Shown: piece after piece, positions 59,298-64,000 of the stretch | Layout: each line of letters starts with the position of its first letter | Numbering within the stretch: the first letter of the stretch is position 1 | Assembly (NCBI RefSeq): GCF_036324365.1 | Contig: NZ_CP137080.1 | Location: 2,418,001-2,482,000 of the forward strand | Reading direction: 5' to 3' | DNA length: 64,000 bases | From: Microbacterium limosum | GTDB lineage: Bacteria > Actinomycetota > Actinomycetes > Actinomycetales > Microbacteriaceae | The notes under the pieces: generated by a model | What the model saw: only the letters and a program-made list of their open reading frames with translations | Told to the model about the DNA's origin: nothing | Database searches by the model: none | Program-made: the position numbers and the translations under genes

Positions 59298-60458
59298 TCA
59301 GTCGACGTACGCGTCCCGCACGGATGCCGGCGCTTCGGCGTCGTAGACCAGCTCCCAGGCCTCGAGCACGTTCTCGTGGTCGACGGGAAGAGAGCTGAGC
59401 GCGACGTACGGAGGCACGTCGACCCCGAGGATGCTGAGCGCGGCGAGGTCGGCCTCGGCGACGCCCTGGTCGTAGGGCAGCTGGGCACCCAGTCCGACGA
59501 TCATCTCGTTCTTGGCGAGGGCGATGGCCACGTTCGTGCCCAGGTCCTGCGTCGCGATCTTGATGTCGGTACGACCTGTCTCGCGAGCGGCGGCCATGAC
59601 GCCCTCCGCGGGCACATCCCACACCGCCCAGATGCCGTCGAGGTCGGCGTGCCTCGTGAGCATCGCGTTGGCCACGCCCTGGGCGTCACCCGCGAAGTCG
59701 GGGCCGGCGATGCCCTGCTCCTGAACGATCTCGATGTCGGGGAACTCCTCCGTGATCGTCTCGACGAAGCCGTCGTAGCGCTGCTGCGTGACGAAGAAGT
59801 CGGCCTCGTGGTAGATGACGCCGATCTGGCCTTCGCCGCCGAGAGCGCGCGCGAGAAGGTACGCAGAGGTGACCCCGTTGCCGTAGTTGTCGGCGGAGAC
59901 CATCGACACGTAGTCCTGCCCGGCCACGAAGCCGTCGGGCACGTTGTCCATGAACACGAGCTTCACGCCCTGCTCAGCGGCCCTGCGGTAAGCGCTGGCG
60001 GTGGCCACCGTGTCGGTCGGGATGGACACGATGATGTCCGGGTCCTGGGTCAGCACGGTCTCGATCTGCGAGACCTGCGTCGCGGGGTCGAAGTCGGCGT
60101 CGGTCGTGGCGATCACTTCGATCCCGAGCCGATCGAACTCCGCGTTGAGGCCGGCGATCTGGGCGTTGGCCCAGTCATTGCCGCCGTAGTGCATGACGAT
60201 CGCGGCCGTGAGGCCCATCGCCGCGATCTCTTCCGCCTGCGCATCCGTCACGACGGTGGTGTCGACCGAGGCCGGCTCCTCGCCGTTGGGGCCGGTGCTG
60301 AGCACCTGTCCCGTGATCTCGGCGAGCGCGGCGTCGATCTCCGCAGAGATCTCGGGGTCGACTTCTTCGCTCGCGCCGCCGCCGGCGGGCGTGCAGCCCG
60401 CGAGGGCGGCGATGCTCATGGCCGCGACGAGCGCGACCACCGTTGTCCTGATTTTCAT
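59298..60458 (-). CDS. Sugar-binding lipoprotein of an ABC importer
   Basis: A 386-residue periplasmic-binding-type lipoprotein. A signal peptide ends in the lipobox ALAGC with Cys22. The mature part starts with an acidic Gly/Ser linker and has the type I (ribose/galactose-like) fold: IVMHYGGNDWANAQIAGLNAEFDRLGIEVIAT, IIVSIPTDTVATA and KLVFMDNVPDGF. It delivers the sugar to the RbsC/RbsA-type components. ATG 60458 has AAGGAG with good spacing. A stem-loop follows its stop, which may raise its abundance relative to the rest of the operon. Confidence 0.9.
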   Translation of the reverse strand: MKIRTTVVALVAAMSIAALAGCTPAGGGASEEVDPEISAEIDAALAEITGQVLSTGPNGEEPASVDTTVVTDAQAEEIAAMGLTAAIVMHYGGNDWANAQIAGLNAEFDRLGIEVIATTDADFDPATQVSQIETVLTQDPDIIVSIPTDTVATASAYRRAAEQGVKLVFMDNVPDGFVAGQDYVSMVSADNYGNGVTSAYLLARALGGEGQIGVIYHEADFFVTQQRYDGFVETITEEFPDIEIVQEQGIAGPDFAGDAQGVANAMLTRHADLDGIWAVWDVPAEGVMAAARETGRTDIKIATQDLGTNVAIALAKNEMIVGLGAQLPYDQGVAEADLAALSILGVDVPPYVALSSLPVDHENVLEAWELVYDAEAPASVRDAYVD

Positions 60459-60525
60459 CCTTCTTGCTCCTTTGCTGTGGGACTGCGACTGCATTGTTCG
60501 GCAGGTGAGTAGGGGACGACTACGG

Positions 60526-61347
60526 TCAGGCCAGCTTTCCGGCCTGGAGGAATCGAAGGCTTCGTGCGGCGGCGGCGCTCTGGTCACCCTCGTACCCGTC
60601 GAGCTCGACGGTGATCCAGTCGTCGTAGCCGGCGTCGACGACCGCGTCGATGATGCCGCCGAGGTCGAGGTCTCCCTCGCCGAGCGGCATGAACGCGTGA
60701 GTCGTCGCGTCGAGGTCCTTGAGGTGCACGTAGGCCAGGCGGTCCGCGTGCCGACGGATGACGGCGGCGGGGTCGCCGCCGCCGGCCGCGATGTGTGCCA
60801 CGTCGGCGCAGAGGCCGATCGATGTCGCCGCGAACAGGGCGTCGATCTGCTCGGGGGCCTGCGCGAGGCTGCCGAGGTGCGGGTGGTAGCTGGCGACGAG
60901 ACCGGCCGCCCGGGCGCGCTCCGCGACCGTGTCGAGGAACTCACCCGCGATCCGGTAATCCTCGTCGCGGCGCCCGGTCGAGCGAATGGCACCGCCGCCG
61001 ATCACGTAGTGCCGGGCACCCGCGGAAGCGGCGAGACGGATCGAGCGATCGAACCGGGCCAGCTCGTCCTCGTGCGCGTCGCGGTAGATCAAGTGTCCCC
61101 CGCTGTACACGCCCGCGACCTCGAGCCCCTGGCCATTGACAGCCGCGACGAAGTCCGAGATGGAGTCTTCGAAGGGAAGGAGATTGCCGTCGAACAGCTC
61201 GAGGCCCTGGTAGCCGACCGCTGCGATCGCCTCCAACGTGCCGTGCACGTCTCCGGGCGTCTCATAGAAACCGGATCCCAGATTCGTCACAGAACCGGGC
61301 GTGCCGACGACGCCGCCCCACGCATTTGCTTCGTAAGCGAATTTCAC
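60526..61347 (-). CDS. TIM-barrel sugar isomerase/epimerase-type enzyme (candidate LgdB)
   Basis: A 273-residue metal-dependent TIM barrel. It has GLELFDGNLLP, SYHPHLG, GLCADVAHIAAGG, YVHLKDLDATT and Glu in TVELDGYEGD, the metal-binding pattern of the xylose-isomerase-like family (also IolE/IolH). It is distinct from the 337-residue barrel at the other end of the operon. Two barrel enzymes plus two Gfo/Idh enzymes match the four-enzyme levoglucosan scheme (inference). GTG 61347 is preferred because AGGGGG stands 7 bases upstream. First gene of the operon. Confidence 0.85.
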   Translation of the reverse strand: MKFAYEANAWGGVVGTPGSVTNLGSGFYETPGDVHGTLEAIAAVGYQGLELFDGNLLPFEDSISDFVAAVNGQGLEVAGVYSGGHLIYRDAHEDELARFDRSIRLAASAGARHYVIGGGAIRSTGRRDEDYRIAGEFLDTVAERARAAGLVASYHPHLGSLAQAPEQIDALFAATSIGLCADVAHIAAGGGDPAAVIRRHADRLAYVHLKDLDATTHAFMPLGEGDLDLGGIIDAVVDAGYDDWITVELDGYEGDQSAAAARSLRFLQAGKLA

Positions 61348-61383
61348 GCTTCTACCCCCTCGTAGATATTGGCTACATTGAGA

Positions 61384-61412
61384 AGCTAACACTTATGACT
61401 CCCGGAAGTCAA
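61384..61412 (-). promoter_or_regulatory. Promoter of the sugar operon
   Basis: On the minus strand TTGACT (61412-61407) and TTAGCT (61389-61384) are exactly 17 bases apart. The transcript would start near 61377 and have a leader of about 30 bases. The palindrome at 61396-61411 covers the -35 and spacer. Confidence 0.55.
61396..61411. promoter_or_regulatory. Operator-like palindrome in the divergent sugar-operon/ROK promoter region
   Basis: TGACTCCCGGAAGTCA is a 16-bp dyad with one mismatched pair (arms TGACT/AGTCA, centre CCGG). It overlaps the operon -35. It is the best candidate site for the ROK regulator encoded on the other side; binding would block operon transcription and may autoregulate. 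Confidence 0.5.
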
Positions 61413-61497
61413 ATATAAAATCCGCGCCTCCGCCGTTCGACACATTGCATGCCGTTTTCGCCATTAGCCTGGTCTGACGATTCGAAGGTGAGGGGAC

Positions 61498-62634
61498 ATG
61501 ATCTCTGCGGGCGCCGGTGAGCTCTTCCAGCTGATGCGCGACGGACGTCCGCGGACGCGCGCCGAACTGGTGGAAGAGACGGGACTCGCCCGCACCAGCG
61601 TGGTGAATCGGCTCGCGGCCCTCGCGGCTGTCGGACTCGTCACCCCGACCGGTACCGCGGCCGCTTCCGGCGGACGCCCCGCCGCCCGCCTCGTTTTCGA
61701 GCAGACGTCACGGGTGTGCATCGGGATCGACCTCGGCGCGACTCACGGCTCGGTCGGAATCCTCGACCTGGCCGGGGAGGTGCTGCATGAGGAGAGCAGG
61801 ACCCTCGACATCGCGGAGGGGCCGATCCAGATCCTGACGTGGGCACTCGATACGGCCGAGCGCCTGCTCGCCGCGGCGGGCAGGCAGCGGCACCTGCTGG
61901 GAGTGGGCGTGGGGGTTCCAGGTCCGGTCGAGCACTCGACGGGCAGGCCGATCCGCCCGCCGATCATGCCCGGCTGGGACGGCTTCGACATCCCCGCTTT
62001 CATTCGTCAGCGGCTCGACGCGCCCGTCCTCGTCGACAACGACGTGAACCTCCTGGCGCTCGGCGAGCGTGCCACGCGGTGGCCCGGCGTCAGCGACCTC
62101 TTGTTCATCAAGGTCGCCACGGGCATCGGTGCGGGCATCATCCTCGGCGGACAGCTTCAGCGCGGAGCCCGCGGATCCGCCGGAGACATAGGACACGTGC
62201 AGGTGCCGGGCGTAGCGGACGATCGCGACCTGGAAGCGCTCGCCAGCACGCCGGCGATCGCAGCGAGCCTCAGCCGCGACGGCGCGAGCGTGGACACGAC
62301 CGACGTGATCGAACGAATCCGTACCGGCGACCCGATGGCGGTCACCGCGGCCCGCGACGCCGGCCGCATCATCGGCAAGGTCACCGCGGCCTGCGTCAGC
62401 ATCCTCAACCCCTCCGTCGTCGTGATCGGCGGCCAGCTGGGGGTGAACGTGCAGGAGATCATCGCCGGCGTACGCGAAGTCGTCTACCAGACGTCGATCC
62501 CGCTCGCGACGCAGCACCTGAACATCGTGCCCGCCGAGGGAGGCACGACCGCGGGTATCCGCGGGGCGGGGCTAATGGTCCTCAACGAACGCCTGAGCGC
62601 AACGGCGGTCGACGAACTGATCGCCGACATCTGA
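61498..62634 (+). CDS. ROK-family transcriptional regulator
   Basis: A 378-residue ROK repressor. The N-terminal winged helix-turn-helix has SAGAGELFQLMRDGRPRTRAELVEETGLARTSVVNRLAAL. The ROK sugar-kinase-like domain has VCIGIDLGATHGSVGILD, GVGVPGPVEH and VLVDNDVNLLALGE. The usual zinc motif CXCGXXGCXE is absent; the segment after GDIGHVQVPG reads ADDRDLEALAS instead. It probably binds a sugar ligand, most simply the substrate of the adjacent operon. ATG 61498 has GTGAGGGG upstream. Convergent with the LacI gene, separated by a strong terminator. Confidence 0.9.
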   Translation: MISAGAGELFQLMRDGRPRTRAELVEETGLARTSVVNRLAALAAVGLVTPTGTAAASGGRPAARLVFEQTSRVCIGIDLGATHGSVGILDLAGEVLHEESRTLDIAEGPIQILTWALDTAERLLAAAGRQRHLLGVGVGVPGPVEHSTGRPIRPPIMPGWDGFDIPAFIRQRLDAPVLVDNDVNLLALGERATRWPGVSDLLFIKVATGIGAGIILGGQLQRGARGSAGDIGHVQVPGVADDRDLEALASTPAIAASLSRDGASVDTTDVIERIRTGDPMAVTAARDAGRIIGKVTAACVSILNPSVVVIGGQLGVNVQEIIAGVREVVYQTSIPLATQHLNIVPAEGGTTAGIRGAGLMVLNERLSATAVDELIADI

Positions 62635-62672
62635 TCCCGGCGGCCGTCGGGGGCCCGCTCGCCGCCGGGATC
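62633..62672. terminator. Bidirectional terminator between the ROK and LacI genes
   Basis: GATCCCGGCGGC (62633-62644) and GCCGCCGGGATC (62661-62672) form a perfect 12-bp stem with a 16-base loop. It begins within the ROK stop codon and lies between the convergent stops at 62634 and 62686. Confidence 0.7.
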
Positions 62673-62685
62673 GGCAGCGGTTCGG

Positions 62686-63723
62686 CTACACGAGCGCGGT
62701 CGACCCCCGCGTCACGAGCTTCGTCGCGACGGAGTGGATCCCTCCTCGCCCCTCGCCGTTGATCGCTTCGAAGAGGAGTTCCGCGGCGCGCCTGCCGACC
62801 AGCTCGAGCCGCATGTCGATCGTCGACAGCGGCGGCCGCGCCTGCGTGGCGATCGGCACCCAATTGTCGTGTGCCATGACGGCAACCTCGGAGGGAACCG
62901 ACCGCCCGCTCTCGCGCAGGGCGTCCAGCGCACCGCGCGCGATCTGATCGCTGCCGCAGAGCACGGCATCGAGATCGGGGAATCTCGCCAGCAGGGTGCG
63001 TATCGCTCCGCGCCCCCACTCTTCCGTCCAGGCCCCGTACAGCGCCTCACCCCCCAGCAGCTCGAGGCCCGCGGCACCGAGCGTCTGGACGGCGCCCTCG
63101 ACGCGATCCCGTGCGGCGGCGTACGTGACGTCGCCCGAGACGTACGCGATCCGTCGTCGCCCGCAGCTGAGTACGTGCTCCGCGGCCAGACTCCCCGCAC
63201 CGACGTTGTCGCTGATCACCGAGATGTCCCTCGGGTCATCGGACGGTGCGTACGCGTAGACGATCGGAACGGGGAAGGCATGCCCGAGCGAGGGGCGGGG
63301 ATCGGTCTTGTCACCCACGACGATGAGCCCATCGACCCGACGGCCGAGCAGCGCGCGGATGTGATGCTGCTCGCGTATCGCGTCTCCGCGGGCGTCGCAC
63401 AGGAATACCGACGTGCTGCCGGTTCCGAACGCATCCTCCGCCCCCATCATGACGGGCAGGGAGAAGCGCCCCTCCATGTCGCTCGTGAGCAGGCCGACGG
63501 TGCCTGTTCGACCGGTCAGGAGCCCCTGCGCGAGCGAGTTCGGCGCGAAGTTCAGCTTCTCCGCAGCTCTCAGCACGCGCTCCCGCGTCTCCGGCCGGAC
63601 GTGGTCGCGTCCGTTCAGCGACTTCGACACCGTCGCGATCGACACCCCTGCGAGCTGTGCCACGTCGCGCAACGTGGCCGGCCGGGAGCGCTTGTCGATC
63701 GGGTCGGCTCGCTCTGGCATCAT
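62686..63723 (-). CDS. LacI-family transcriptional regulator
   Basis: A 345-residue repressor. The helix-turn-helix and hinge region is ATLRDVAQLAGVSIATVSKSLNG plus AAEKLNFAPNSLAQGL, followed by the type I sugar-binding domain with DGLIVVGDKTD, VISDNVGAGSLAAEHVL and AHDNWVPIATQARPPLSTIDM. The GWAP-like dimer loop is replaced by a charged linker. It follows an incomplete gene on the same strand by 18 bases, so it may regulate that system rather than the levoglucosan-type operon. Start ATG 63723; ATG 63720 is adjacent. Confidence 0.92.
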   Translation of the reverse strand: MMPERADPIDKRSRPATLRDVAQLAGVSIATVSKSLNGRDHVRPETRERVLRAAEKLNFAPNSLAQGLLTGRTGTVGLLTSDMEGRFSLPVMMGAEDAFGTGSTSVFLCDARGDAIREQHHIRALLGRRVDGLIVVGDKTDPRPSLGHAFPVPIVYAYAPSDDPRDISVISDNVGAGSLAAEHVLSCGRRRIAYVSGDVTYAAARDRVEGAVQTLGAAGLELLGGEALYGAWTEEWGRGAIRTLLARFPDLDAVLCGSDQIARGALDALRESGRSVPSEVAVMAHDNWVPIATQARPPLSTIDMRLELVGRRAAELLFEAINGEGRGGIHSVATKLVTRGSTALV

Positions 63724-63741
63724 CTTCCCTTCGAGGGCTCT

Positions 63742-64000
63742 CTACCGGGGCCTACGCCACCACTCTCCCAGATCGCTCGTGCCGTAACGCTGCACGAGAA
63801 CATCGTGCGCATCGATTCCGACCGCCGAGATCCAGGGCAGGCAGGTCTTGTTGCCCTCACCCTTCCCGCGACCGCCGAAGTGGGTGCCCTCGAACATCGG
63901 ATCGTCGATCATCCACCAGCTCACGAGTACACCTTCCTCCTGCAGGCCCGGGCGCGCATAGCCCCACGACTTCTCGGGCGTCTCGACGTTCGCGCTCGAT
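63742..64000 (-). CDS. C-terminal end of an unidentified protein (partial)
   Basis: The minus frame is open from the window edge to the stop at 63742-63744, encoding the last 85 residues. Readable segments are ETPEKSWGYARPG, GVLVSWWMIDDPMFEGTHFGG and NKTCLPWISAVGIDAHDVLVQRYG. I do not recognise the family; the aromatic-rich pattern would fit a carbohydrate-active or extracytoplasmic enzyme, but this is weak. It precedes the LacI gene by 18 bases and is probably co-transcribed with it. Confidence 0.6.
   Translation of the reverse strand, partial: SSANVETPEKSWGYARPGLQEEGVLVSWWMIDDPMFEGTHFGGRGKGEGNKTCLPWISAVGIDAHDVLVQRYGTSDLGEWWRRPR

Noticed and set aside
1..64000. tRNA, rRNA, CRISPR array or prophage
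   Set aside because: No cloverleaf, rRNA-like stretch, regular spaced repeats or phage structural genes were seen on either strand by eye.

Overview
The window looks like chromosome from a high-GC actinobacterium of the family Microbacteriaceae, most likely Microbacterium or a close relative. Reasons: very high GC with frequent GTG starts; many leaderless genes with a TANNNT box about 6 nt before the start codon; tightly overlapping ATGA/GTGA gene junctions; two copies of the small DUF7882-type protein that I associate with this family; and actinobacterial versions of Lhr helicase, Nei glycosylase and the TreX-TreY-TreZ set. The assignment comes from reading the sequence, not from a database search. 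No tRNA, rRNA, CRISPR array, insertion sequence or prophage was seen.

Layout. 1-6.3 kb: threonine aldolase (ltaE), then a minus-strand formamide/formate block (AmiS/UreI-type channel, FmdB, formamidase FmdA, FdhF/YdeP-type molybdopterin oxidoreductase). A decayed fragment of ltaE lies on the far side of this block, so it looks like an island. 6.3-18.5 kb: AlbA_2-domain membrane protein, NUDIX-like protein, carboxylesterase, the giant helicase Lhr overlapping a Nei-type DNA glycosylase, a hexapeptide-repeat protein, a LysR effector domain without its DNA-binding part, a class I amidotransferase, a TspO-like membrane protein and a 2-oxoglutarate dioxygenase. 18.5-25 kb: treX-treY-treZ, turning glycogen or maltooligosaccharides into trehalose. 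25-33 kb: two convergent DUF7882 paralogs, TerC, an antiporter, a MetE-like enzyme, a small alarmone synthetase, a stress-type SDR divergent from dps. 33.4-36.6 kb: a translationally coupled trio (acyl-CoA dehydrogenase-like, PIG-L deacetylase fused to methyltransferase, glycosyltransferase) of unknown product. 36.7-53.3 kb: alditol oxidase, a carotenoid-desaturase-like oxidoreductase, two flavin reductases, two zinc alcohol dehydrogenases, a methylmalonate-semialdehyde dehydrogenase with an internal deletion, YaeQ and a phosphodiesterase, an MFS transporter, a DrrAB-type ABC exporter, ArfB, and a GntR regulator. Several gene relics lie here.

53.4-61.3 kb is the most coherent accessory system: one minus-strand operon with a sugar-binding lipoprotein, an RbsA/RbsC-type ABC importer, two Gfo/Idh/MocA dehydrogenases and two TIM-barrel isomerase/epimerase-type enzymes. 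This is the same set of enzyme families as the known oxidation-elimination-hydration-reduction pathway for levoglucosan (1,6-anhydroglucose), LgdA/LgdB1/LgdB2/LgdC. A divergent ROK regulator with a 16-bp palindrome in the shared promoter region probably controls it. A LacI regulator and the C-terminal end of another gene close the window.
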